From: Pseudomonas sp. CCC3.1
GTDB lineage: Bacteria; Pseudomonadota; Gammaproteobacteria; Pseudomonadales; Pseudomonadaceae
Length of the DNA: 64,000 bases
Direction of reading: 5' to 3'
NCBI RefSeq assembly: GCF_034347405.1
Contig: NZ_CP133778.1
Coordinates: 5,802,501 to 5,866,500, forward strand
The notes beneath the pieces were generated by a model. The model saw only the letters and a program-made list of their open reading frames with translations. It did not search any database and was not told the origin of the DNA. Position numbers and translations under genes: made by a program. Shown one piece after another: positions 1 to 7,591 of this stretch; the first letter of the stretch is position 1, and each line of letters begins with the position of its first letter.

Positions 1-723
1 CGACTCGGCCCATGGCTGCCAGAAGCCTGCGCGGTCGGTGAGGCAGTACAGGCGATTGTGCTCGTTAAAGCGCGGCTGTTGCAGCGACTCTTCACTGCGC
101 TCTCCAGCCATACAGTGCGCGGCGTTCCAGTGACCATCGATCTGGCCTTCGGCAAGCATCAGCCGGGTTGAAGTCCAGGGTTGATGCGGCTTGCTCCACT
201 CGATCCAGGCCAGACGCTGGCCATTTGGGCTGAGGGTCGGGGCGGCATAGAAGTCGGCGCCTTCGGCCACGACCTGGCGCTGTTGCGTGGCCAGGTCAAT
301 GCTGATCAGACGATGTAGATCGGCTTCTTGTTCGACGGCCAGTATCAGACCCTTCGCACACTGCACATCGCCATAACGGCAGGTGCCTTGGGTCAGCGCT
401 TGCGGGGCACTGCCGTCCAGGGCGTGTCGATACAGCTGTTGATCTTTTTCGTTGACGAACACCACGCCGTCATCGCTCAGGCAGAACGAGCCGCCGCCAT
501 ATTCGTACACCCGACTGCTCACGCTGAAGTCGGCGGGGGTCAGGCAATGTGGTTGGCCATCCCGCCAGTGCCAAATGCGGCTGGCCCCGTCTTGCGGGCG
601 GTATTCGTTCCAGAACAAGCCCTGTGGGCCGACTCGCAGCTCTGCGAAATCGATACCGGCGGCGACGGCGAGGGCGGCGCTGAAAGGTTCAGCCTTTGGC
701 GATGAGGCGTGAGTTTCGTTCAT
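1..723 (-). CDS. S9-family (prolyl oligopeptidase-like) peptidase, N-terminal part
   Basis: The reading frame starts at an ATG at 723 and stays open for 241 codons to the window edge, so only the N-terminal part is visible. The translation reads like the beta-propeller half of acylaminoacyl/dipeptidyl peptidases of family S9, with short WD-type blades such as SRIWHWRDGQ and RLAWIEW; the catalytic alpha/beta-hydrolase half lies outside the window. The start lies 33 bases inside the end of pqqE, so the two are translationally coupled. Peptidases of this type often close the pqq operon in fluorescent pseudomonads (called pqqM in some strains), and a role in trimming the PqqA-derived peptide is an inference only. 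Confidence 0.8.
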   Translation of the reverse strand, partial: MNETHASSPKAEPFSAALAVAAGIDFAELRVGPQGLFWNEYRPQDGASRIWHWRDGQPHCLTPADFSVSSRVYEYGGGSFCLSDDGVVFVNEKDQQLYRHALDGSAPQALTQGTCRYGDVQCAKGLILAVEQEADLHRLISIDLATQQRQVVAEGADFYAAPTLSPNGQRLAWIEWSKPHQPWTSTRLMLAEGQIDGHWNAAHCMAGERSEESLQQPRFNEHNRLYCLTDRAGFWQPWAES

Positions 724-1825
724 TTCGGAAGGCCAATTGTTCGATGGTCTGGGTGGCGTGCTCGGCTTCTTCGCGCGCCTTGAGAATCAGGTCGTGTTGC
801 GGCGATTTGCTGCACACCGGGTCCGCATTGCTGGCGTCTCCGGTGAGCATAAAGGCCTGGCATCGACAGCCGCCGAAGTCCTTTTCTTTCTCGTCGCACG
901 AGCGGCAAGGCTCGGGCATCCAGTCATAGCCTCGAAATCGATTGAAGCCGAACGAGTCGTACCAGATGTGCTGCATGCTGTGGTCGCGTACGTTAGGGAA
1001 CTCGACCGGCATTTGTCTAGCTCCATGGCACGGCAAGGCCGTGCCGTCCGGGGTCACGGTCAGGAAAATGCTGCCCCAGCCGTTCATGCAGGCTTTTGGC
1101 CGTTCTTCGTAGTAGTCCGGGGTCACGAAAATCAGCTTGCAGGGGTGACCTTCGGCTTCCAGTTTGGCTCGGTATTCGTTGGTGATGCGTTCGGCGCGCA
1201 CCAACTGCTCTTTGGTCGGCAGCAGGCCCACTCGGTTGAGCTGCGCCCAGCCATAAAACTGGCAGGTGGCAAGTTCGACGAAGTCGGCTTCAAGGGCGAT
1301 GCACAGCTCGATGATGCGGTCGATCTTGTCGATGTTGTGCCGATGGGTGACGAAGTTCAGCACCATCGGATAGCCGTGGGCTTTGACGGCGCGGGCCATT
1401 TCGAGCTTTTGCGCGAAGGCTTTTTTCGAACCCGCGAGCAGGTTGTTCACTTGCTCGTCGCTGGCCTGGAAGCTGATCTGGATATGGTCCAGCCCGGCCT
1501 TTTTGAAGTCGCTGATTTTTTGCTCGGTGAGGCCGATACCCGAGGTAATCAGGTTGGTGTAGAAACCCAGCTTGCGCGCCTCGCCAATCAGTTCGGCCAA
1601 GTCTTGGCGCACCAGCGGCTCACCGCCTGAAAAGCCCAGTTGCGCCGCACCCATTTCCCGCGCTTCGCGAAACACCTTGATCCACTGCTCGGTGCTCAGC
1701 TCTTTACCTTGCTGGGCGAAGTCCAGCGGGTTGGAGCAATACGGGCATTGCAGCGGGCAGCGATAGGTCAGCTCGGCCAGCAGCCACAGCGGCAGGCCGA
1801 TTTCGGGTTTGGGCGGCAGCGCCAT
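689..1825 (-). CDS. pqqE: PqqA peptide cyclase PqqE (radical SAM)
   Basis: PqqE makes the first carbon-carbon bond of PQQ biosynthesis, linking the glutamate and tyrosine side chains of PqqA while PqqA is held by PqqD. The radical-SAM cluster motif CPLQCPYC lies near residue 20, the SAM-binding GFSGGEP follows, and a C-terminal SPASM region carries CRSCDE and GGCRCQAF cysteines for auxiliary Fe-S clusters. The frame is open further upstream, but the start at 1825 (MALPPKPE) gives the usual family N-terminus and 378 residues, and lies 7 bases after the pqqD stop. Its end overlaps the downstream S9 peptidase gene. Confidence 0.97.
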   Translation of the reverse strand: MALPPKPEIGLPLWLLAELTYRCPLQCPYCSNPLDFAQQGKELSTEQWIKVFREAREMGAAQLGFSGGEPLVRQDLAELIGEARKLGFYTNLITSGIGLTEQKISDFKKAGLDHIQISFQASDEQVNNLLAGSKKAFAQKLEMARAVKAHGYPMVLNFVTHRHNIDKIDRIIELCIALEADFVELATCQFYGWAQLNRVGLLPTKEQLVRAERITNEYRAKLEAEGHPCKLIFVTPDYYEERPKACMNGWGSIFLTVTPDGTALPCHGARQMPVEFPNVRDHSMQHIWYDSFGFNRFRGYDWMPEPCRSCDEKEKDFGGCRCQAFMLTGDASNADPVCSKSPQHDLILKAREEAEHATQTIEQLAFRNERNSRLIAKG

Positions 1826-1832
1826 CGGGCTA

Positions 1833-2108
1833 TCAGGCAAGTTCGATCCAGTGCTCTGCACGAGCGACCTCCATAAATTGCTCGATGTCTGCGCCGAGCT
1901 CGGGTACGCCGGGGAACTGTTTGTCCAGTTCGCCAATGATGGCCGTAACGTCGCGCTGGCCGTCGATCAGACCGCCGATCAAGGCCGCGCTGTCGTTGAG
2001 TTTGATCATGCCTTCGGGGTACAGCAGCACGTGGCCTTTTTGCGCGGGCTCGTACTGGAAACGGTAGCCGGGGCGCCAGGTCGGGATTTTGCTGCGATCG
2101 AAGCTCAT
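1833..2108 (-). CDS. pqqD: PQQ biosynthesis peptide chaperone PqqD
   Basis: PqqD is the small peptide chaperone (RiPP recognition element) that binds PqqA and presents it to PqqE. The 91-residue product starting MSFDRSKIPTWRPGYRFQ has the family length; the open frame continues upstream into pqqC but that part is only the pqqC tail in another frame. Start and pqqC stop overlap by 4 bases (ATGA), which indicates coupled translation. Confidence 0.97.
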   Translation of the reverse strand: MSFDRSKIPTWRPGYRFQYEPAQKGHVLLYPEGMIKLNDSAALIGGLIDGQRDVTAIIGELDKQFPGVPELGADIEQFMEVARAEHWIELA

Positions 2109-2857
2109 AAGGTGATTCCTTTGTGCCAGACACGTTGGTCGGTCACGCTGTGATAAGGCGGGCGGTCCAGTTCGTAAGCCATGGTCATGGCATCGAGCAT
2201 GCTCCACAGAATATCCAGTTTGAACTGGAGAATTTCGAGCATGCGCTGCTGGCCTTCGTAGGTGGTGTAGTGCTGCAAGGTGATCGCCAGCCCGTGCTCC
2301 ACATCGCGGCGGGCCTGGCCCAGACGGGTGCGGAAGTATTCATACCCGGCCGGGTCGATCCAGGGGTAATGCTGCGGCCAGCTGTCGAGGCGCGACTGGT
2401 GGATTTGCGGCGCGAACATCTCGGTCAATGAGCTGCTGGCGGCTTCTTCCCAACTGGCGCGACGGGCGAAGTTGACGTAGGCGTCGACCGCAAAGCGTAC
2501 GCCGGGCAGGACCAGTTCCTGGGAGCGCAGTTGGTCCGGGTCCAGACCGACTGCCTGGCCCAGACGCAGCCAGGCTTCAATACCGCCGTCTTCACCGGGG
2601 GCGCCGTCGTGGTCGAGCAAGCGCTGGATCCACTCGCGTCGCACTTCGCGGTCCGGGCAATTGGCCAGAATGGCGGCGTCTTTGAGCGGGATGTTCACCT
2701 GGTAATAGAAGCGGTTGGCGACCCAGCCCTGAATCTGCTCGCGGGTCGCGCGGCCTTCATACATCGCCACCTGATACGGGTGATAGATGTGGTAATACGC
2801 GCCTTTGGCCCGCAGCGCGGCTTCGAACTCGGCGGTGGAGAGAGGGGCTTGGGTCAT
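2105..2857 (-). CDS. pqqC: pyrroloquinoline-quinone synthase PqqC
   Basis: PqqC is a cofactor-less oxidase of the TenA/heme-oxygenase fold that carries out the final ring closure and eight-electron oxidation giving PQQ. The 250-residue protein has the family signatures YYHIYHPYQ near residue 21, QGWVANRFYYQ and the His-rich helix. It is separated from pqqB by about 100 bases that hold a long inverted repeat (2881-2947), and overlaps pqqD by 4 bases. Confidence 0.98.
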   Translation of the reverse strand: MTQAPLSTAEFEAALRAKGAYYHIYHPYQVAMYEGRATREQIQGWVANRFYYQVNIPLKDAAILANCPDREVRREWIQRLLDHDGAPGEDGGIEAWLRLGQAVGLDPDQLRSQELVLPGVRFAVDAYVNFARRASWEEAASSSLTEMFAPQIHQSRLDSWPQHYPWIDPAGYEYFRTRLGQARRDVEHGLAITLQHYTTYEGQQRMLEILQFKLDILWSMLDAMTMAYELDRPPYHSVTDQRVWHKGITL

Positions 2858-2880
2858 GGTGCCTCCAGAAAGTGAATCTC

Positions 2881-2947
2881 TGTAGGAGCGAGCTGCCTCG
2901 CGATCTTTTGATCGTTTAAAAGCTCGCGAGGCAAGCTCGCTCCTACA
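2881..2947. repeat. 66/67-bp palindromic REP-like element, copy 1
   Basis: An almost perfect inverted repeat running from TGTAGGAGCGAGC to GCTCGCTCCTACA, with the internal marker GATCTTTTGATCGTTTAAAA. A second copy lies at 7510-7575. It fills the gap between pqqB and pqqC inside the pqq operon, so the transcript would carry a strong stem-loop there. Confidence 0.9.
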
Positions 2948-2960
2948 GGTTTTGGGTGGG

Positions 2961-3872
2961 TTACAGCTCGATGCTCATGCCATCAAAGGCCACTTCAACG
3001 CCCCGACGGGCCAGTTCGGCGCGTTCGGCGGAGTCTTCGTCGAGGATCGGGTTGGTGTTGTTAATGTGGATCAGCACTTTGCGCTGCTCGGGCAATTGCT
3101 CCAGCACTTCGAGCATGCCACCGGGGCCGTTTTGCGCCAGATGGCCCATTTCACGTCCGGTGCGGGTGCCAACGCCACGGCGCTGCATTTCGTCGTCGTC
3201 CCACATCGTGCCATCCACCAGCAGGCAATCGCTGCCCGCCATGATCTCCAGCAACGGCGCGTCGACCTTGCCCAGGCCTGGGGCGTAGAACAGTTTGCCG
3301 CCGGTGCGCAGGTCTTCGACGATCAGGCCGATGTTGTCGCCCGGGTGCGGGTCGAAGCGATGCGGTGAGTAGGGCGGGGCCGCGCTGCGCAAGGGCAGCG
3401 GGCTGAAACGCAGGCTCGGGCAGGCCGCGATGGTGAACGAGCCTTCAAGCTCGATGCGATGCCAGTTCAGGCCGCCGTTCCAGTGCTTGAGCATGGTGAA
3501 CAGCGGGAAGCCGGTGCTCAGGTCTTCGTGGACCATGTCGGTGCACCACACATCGTGCGGGCAGCCTTCGCGCAGGCTCAGCAGGCCGGTGGTGTGGTCG
3601 ATCTGGCTGTCCATCAAGATGATGGCGCTGATCCCGGTGTCACGCAGGGCGCGGCCTGGCTGCATCGGGGCAAAGCTTTGGAGCTGCGCACGAATGTCGG
3701 GCGAGGTGTTGCACAGTACCCAGTTCACGCCATCGTCAGAGATCGCAATCGAGGATTGGGTCCGTGCCTTGGCGTTCAGGCTGCCATCACGAAAACCCGC
3801 GCAGTTGACGCAGTTACAGTTCCACTGTGGGAAACCACCGCCAGCGGCGGAACCTAAAATCTGGACAAACAT
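2961..3872 (-). CDS. pqqB: PQQ biosynthesis protein PqqB (metallo-beta-lactamase fold)
   Basis: PqqB is a metallo-beta-lactamase-fold enzyme, described as an iron-dependent hydroxylase acting on a peptide-derived intermediate before PqqC. At 303 residues it has the usual length; the N-terminus carries MFVQILGSAAGGGFPQWNC with the conserved CNCVNC cysteine cluster, and DSQIDHTTG and the LVDGTMWDDDEM segment supply metal ligands. It starts just after the attenuator that follows pqqA. Confidence 0.97.
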   Translation of the reverse strand: MFVQILGSAAGGGFPQWNCNCVNCAGFRDGSLNAKARTQSSIAISDDGVNWVLCNTSPDIRAQLQSFAPMQPGRALRDTGISAIILMDSQIDHTTGLLSLREGCPHDVWCTDMVHEDLSTGFPLFTMLKHWNGGLNWHRIELEGSFTIAACPSLRFSPLPLRSAAPPYSPHRFDPHPGDNIGLIVEDLRTGGKLFYAPGLGKVDAPLLEIMAGSDCLLVDGTMWDDDEMQRRGVGTRTGREMGHLAQNGPGGMLEVLEQLPEQRKVLIHINNTNPILDEDSAERAELARRGVEVAFDGMSIEL

Positions 3873-3900
3873 GGCGTGTTCTCTTGTCGATCTTCAAATA

Positions 3901-3925
3901 AAAACGCCCCGGCGAGCCGAGGCGT
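3901..3925 (-). terminator. attenuator/terminator between pqqA and pqqB
   Basis: On the minus strand the hairpin ACGCCTCGGC-TC-GCCGGGGCGT (one wobble pair) is followed directly by TTTTAT. It lies about 45 bases after the pqqA stop. A partial terminator here would give a short, abundant pqqA transcript and less of pqqBCDE, as expected for a substrate peptide and its enzymes. Confidence 0.8.
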
Positions 3926-3969
3926 TGGGTTGCGCTGCTCAACTCTTGTTTACCAAGAGCCGGGGCAGA

Positions 3970-4044
3970 TCAACGGCTTGCGAAGTACATGGTCACTTCA
4001 AAGCCAATACGCAGGTCGGTGTAAGCAGGTTTAGTCCACGACAT
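3970..4044 (-). CDS. pqqA: coenzyme PQQ precursor peptide PqqA
   Basis: A 24-residue peptide [20 protein letters not shown] followed by FASR. Glu16 and Tyr20 of the conserved E-V-T-M-Y motif are the residues that become PQQ, so this short gene encodes the substrate of the pathway. The ATG at 4044 is preceded by AAGGAGA. It is separated from pqqF by 150 bases that must hold its promoter, and from pqqB by a hairpin with a U-run. Confidence 0.98.
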
Positions 4045-4194
4045 AGGGTGTCTCCTTCAGCGGGTGGGTGGGGTGTCTCTTGGTTAGTCCAGCTCCCGAA
4101 GGAGTTGTTCCGATGCTTAGGCGGCTATGTTACTAAAATTGTCCGCTGTTGAACGCTCAATGTCGGAGAAAGCTCTTTACGGGGTTGGTAAAAA

Positions 4195-6639
4195 TCAGCT
4201 TTTCCCGAGAAAAAACGTTTCAGTTGCTGACTGGGTGGCGACACACAGCCAAGCGCAGTCAGGCTGAACAATGTGCTGAGCAGCTTTCAGTGTAGTCCGT
4301 TGATCCAGGCTTATAAGCGCGGCGTAGAGGGCTTTCAAGTAGTCCGACGGGTGGCCCCCCAATTTGGCTTGCCACAACAGTTCGCTGGCTTGAGACGCGC
4401 TCAGGGACTCGGGTGAGAATTGTTGTGCCAAGGCGGCACGCGCCTGAATGAAGGATGTTTCATCCAGCGCAGTAATTCGCGCAGGCAAATCGGCAAGGAA
4501 GGTTCGGATGTGCTCGAAGATTTCGGCGCATGAGGCGTGAGGCGACTGCACGCCGAACAGCAGGCCGATTTGCCCGTTGAGTGGACGCAGGCCACTGAAC
4601 ACCGCGTAACCCAGTTGCTGCTCAACGCGTAGCTGCTGGTAGAAGGGGGTCTGCGCGAGGTGGGCGAGCAGGCGCCAGGCGGCTTCGGTTTCCAGATCAC
4701 CTGTTGGGGCCGGGCAAAACACCAGCAAGGCGTGTTCACTGGAGTCGCATGCTTCGGTGATCCAGCGGCGTTGGGCTGGATGTTCGAGCGTCGGCAAGCT
4801 CGCATCCGGGGTGCCGGGAGCTTTGCTCAATACAGCGCTGATCAAAGGCTGTGTTGCAGCGGGCAGACCGACGGCCAGGCCGTCCCAGCGTGCCGAGGCC
4901 CAGCATTGCGCCACGTCGCTGATGATCGATTGGCTGGTCTGCTGGCTGGCATCGGGCAGCCGTTTAAGCAATTGGCGGATGGGCATTAACGGCGCGGCAG
5001 GCGGCGGGCTGAACGTGTCAGCCGCGGGCGCACTGAGCGCTCGCAGCGCGTGTTCCAGGAGCGCGGGCAGCGGCGTATGAACGCCGTGGACTTTCAGCAG
5101 CCAGTCATTGCCAGCAGCGCTGAACGACAGCTCAACCCCGGCTTGCCGGGCATCGTGTTGCAGGGGGCGCAAACGCTCTTCCAGCACTGGTAGCAGGCTG
5201 CTCGCCGGGGTGGCCGCTAAACGCCAACGCAGGTAAACCGTCGCCTCGCCGTCGAGCGCGGGCAGTTCTGCGCTAAAGCTCATGGCCGACGATCCGTCGC
5301 GACGGCTACGCAGGCGATCTTGAGCAAAGGTTCGCAGGCCTCGGTGAGCGCTGGTCTGGCCGCGAATCAGACCCGCATTGGCCGGCTCTGTTGGCGCAGC
5401 CAGAAACGGGTTCGGCGCAGGCAGCTGCCACGCGTGACGGGCGGAAGGCTGCGTGGCGGGCAGCATGTGTTGCAAGAGGGCCTTGAGCGCGTCTACGGCT
5501 TGATCTGACAGGCCAGGTTCACGTTGCTCAGTGTCACGGCGGGCCAGTTGCAGTGCGTCGCTGACGTCTTGCTGACGCTGTTGCAGTCGCCGAAATTCAC
5601 TGCGCAGGGAAGACCAGTCTTGTTGCGCGTTGAAGAACGCCAGCCAGTCGTAAAACGTCTCGCAGAGTTGTGCAGCGTTGTGGGCGATGTCATTCGGTGC
5701 GCTGAATTCAAGATGCAGCAGGGCCTGGCCGTTGAACTGATACAGCACGTCAGCGTTAAGGCTGTTGCACAGGTGCTGATCGCGCAGGTGTGCGATGAGT
5801 CCGCCGGGCTTGTCGGCATTGATCCAATGACACAGAAACTCCAGGGCCGCGTCTGACGCCTCTGGTAATTGTTCGAAGGGGAACATCAGGTTCAGGCACT
5901 GCCCGGTGAGCTGCTGGTACGCCGTTTCATGGCGTGGCATCAGCGCGGGTGGGCGGGCTTGGGCGCACGTCGGGCCTGTGGCCCATTGATCGGTGTACCG
6001 CTCGGCGAGTGCGCGAAGCGTGTCTTGCGGCACGGGGCCAACGAGGCTAAGGCTGATGTTCGACGCTTGATAGAACTGCTGGTAGAAGTCCCGCAGCGCC
6101 TGCTGAAAGGCGGGGCGCGGGATCGGCAGGCTGTAGCGATTGCCCGCATGGAAAGCCCTGAGCGGGTGCGCCGGGTTCAACGGCTGAAGCAGATTCAGTT
6201 GGCGCTGTGCCGAAGGCTCACGGGCCCAGGCAATAAATTCGGCGTGCAGCACCTCGCGTTCGCGCAGTTGGTCGTCCAGATTCATGCGCGGGTGGGCGAG
6301 CATGTCGCACAGCCGCTCCAGACCACCTTCAAAGGCGGCGGGCGGCAGTTCAAAAAAGAAGTCGGTGTGGCGCTCGCTGGTGCGGGCGTTTATCTGCCCG
6401 CCGTAACGTTGCACGTAGGCCATCAGGTTGTCGTCAGCCGCAAAGCGTTCAGTGCCGAGAAACAGCAGGTGTTCCAGAAAATGTGCCAGGCCGGGCCAGG
6501 CAGCCGGTACATCGTGGCTGCCCGCGTGCACCCGTAAAAAAGCCGCGCAGCGCTTGAGGCGCGGCTCATGGCGCAGTGAAAGGGTAAGACCGCTAGCGAG
6601 GGTCAAACGTTGGGCGTGAGTGTGGTTCAGCGCAGGCAT
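4195..6639 (-). CDS. pqqF: PQQ biosynthesis zinc protease PqqF (M16 family)
   Basis: PqqF is an M16 (insulinase/pitrilysin) zinc endopeptidase that cuts PqqA or the cross-linked peptide. The inverted zinc motif HFLEH lies about 50 residues from the start, with the downstream glutamate in the REVLHAEF segment; the remaining three M16-like domains follow, giving about 814 residues. The frame is open up to a GTG at 6666, but the ATG at 6639 has GGAA at proper distance and matches the usual N-terminus MPALNHTHAQ, so I chose it. The gene starts 48 bases after the davA stop on the same strand, which allows read-through from davBA. Confidence 0.95.
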   Translation of the reverse strand: MPALNHTHAQRLTLASGLTLSLRHEPRLKRCAAFLRVHAGSHDVPAAWPGLAHFLEHLLFLGTERFAADDNLMAYVQRYGGQINARTSERHTDFFFELPPAAFEGGLERLCDMLAHPRMNLDDQLREREVLHAEFIAWAREPSAQRQLNLLQPLNPAHPLRAFHAGNRYSLPIPRPAFQQALRDFYQQFYQASNISLSLVGPVPQDTLRALAERYTDQWATGPTCAQARPPALMPRHETAYQQLTGQCLNLMFPFEQLPEASDAALEFLCHWINADKPGGLIAHLRDQHLCNSLNADVLYQFNGQALLHLEFSAPNDIAHNAAQLCETFYDWLAFFNAQQDWSSLRSEFRRLQQRQQDVSDALQLARRDTEQREPGLSDQAVDALKALLQHMLPATQPSARHAWQLPAPNPFLAAPTEPANAGLIRGQTSAHRGLRTFAQDRLRSRRDGSSAMSFSAELPALDGEATVYLRWRLAATPASSLLPVLEERLRPLQHDARQAGVELSFSAAGNDWLLKVHGVHTPLPALLEHALRALSAPAADTFSPPPAAPLMPIRQLLKRLPDASQQTSQSIISDVAQCWASARWDGLAVGLPAATQPLISAVLSKAPGTPDASLPTLEHPAQRRWITEACDSSEHALLVFCPAPTGDLETEAAWRLLAHLAQTPFYQQLRVEQQLGYAVFSGLRPLNGQIGLLFGVQSPHASCAEIFEHIRTFLADLPARITALDETSFIQARAALAQQFSPESLSASQASELLWQAKLGGHPSDYLKALYAALISLDQRTTLKAAQHIVQPDCAWLCVATQSATETFFLGKS

Positions 6640-6687
6640 GGGCATTTCCGGAACAGAGATGCCCACATGCTAGCGGATTACGGGCAA

Positions 6688-7482
6688 TCAGCGCTTGCTC
6701 AGTGCGTTGTAAAGCTCCGGACGGCGGTCCGCGAGGTAGACGTTTGCGGTCTTGGCATCCAGCAACTGTTGGCGTTCGAGGGTGGCGGTGATCAGGGTTT
6801 CTGTCTGTTTGGCCAATGCGACTTGCAGGCCGTTGGGCGCGGCGATGCTGCTTTGGCCACAGTACTGGATACTGCCTTCATGCCCGCAATAGTTGGCGTA
6901 GGCCACATAGCACTGGTTTTCGAACGCCCGGCAACGCACGGTGACATCGGCGATAAAGTCGTAGGGCGCCATATTGGCGGTGGGTACGACGATCAGCTCA
7001 GCCCCGGCCAAGGCCAGGCGGCGGGTGTTTTCCGGGAACTCAAGGTCGTAGCAAATCAGTACCCCAAGTTTCCAGCCATTGAGTTCGAACACCGGGAACG
7101 CGTCAGGCCCGGCACTGAACATGCCGCGATCCAGCTCGCCAAACAGATGGGTTTTGCGGTAGTTGCACAGGCTTTTGCCGTGGCTGTCGATGATCTGCAC
7201 GCTGTTGTAAATGTGCCCGTTCGCATCGCGTTCGGGGTAGCCGTAGGCAATCGCCATGCTGGTGGTTTTCGCCAGCTCGGCGATCTGTTGAGCAGCCTCG
7301 CCATCGTGGGCCTGGGCCAGTTCGGCCACGGCCTGTGCACCAATGTTGTAGCCGCTGAGAAACATCTCGGGCAGCACCAGTAAATCAACGTCTTTGGTCT
7401 GCGAGGCGATGGTTTTCAAGCGTTGCAGATTGCCTGCTACGTCCAGCGGCAAAGGGTGACATTGGTAAAGGGCGACGCGCAT
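6688..7482 (-). CDS. davA: 5-aminopentanamidase (nitrilase superfamily) DavA
   Basis: A carbon-nitrogen hydrolase of 264 residues with the Glu-Lys-Cys triad visible as LLVLPEMF, YRKTHLFGE and GVLICYDLEFPE. Its position directly behind the lysine monooxygenase gene, as in P. putida, identifies it as delta-aminovaleramidase, converting 5-aminopentanamide to 5-aminovalerate and ammonia. The frame is open to 7506, but MRVALYQCHP at 7482 is the normal family start and is preceded by GGAGAG. An inverted repeat (7510-7575) sits between davB and davA. Without the davB neighbour the protein could only be called a generic amidase. Confidence 0.88.
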   Translation of the reverse strand: MRVALYQCHPLPLDVAGNLQRLKTIASQTKDVDLLVLPEMFLSGYNIGAQAVAELAQAHDGEAAQQIAELAKTTSMAIAYGYPERDANGHIYNSVQIIDSHGKSLCNYRKTHLFGELDRGMFSAGPDAFPVFELNGWKLGVLICYDLEFPENTRRLALAGAELIVVPTANMAPYDFIADVTVRCRAFENQCYVAYANYCGHEGSIQYCGQSSIAAPNGLQVALAKQTETLITATLERQQLLDAKTANVYLADRRPELYNALSKR

Positions 7483-7509
7483 GGGGGCTCTCCTGTTGTG
7501 CACCATCCT

Positions 7510-7575
7510 CGTAGGAGCGAGCTTGCTCGCGATCTTTTGATCGTTTAAAAGATCGCGAGCAAGCTCGCTCCTACG
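7510..7575. repeat. 66/67-bp palindromic REP-like element, copy 2
   Basis: A nearly perfect inverted repeat, CGTAGGAGCGAGCTTGCTCG to its complement, with the same central GATCTTTTGATCGTTTAAAA as the copy at 2881-2947. It occupies the davB-davA gap, and so again lies inside a transcription unit. Confidence 0.9.
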
Positions 7576-7591
7576 GGTCTATGACGTTGAG

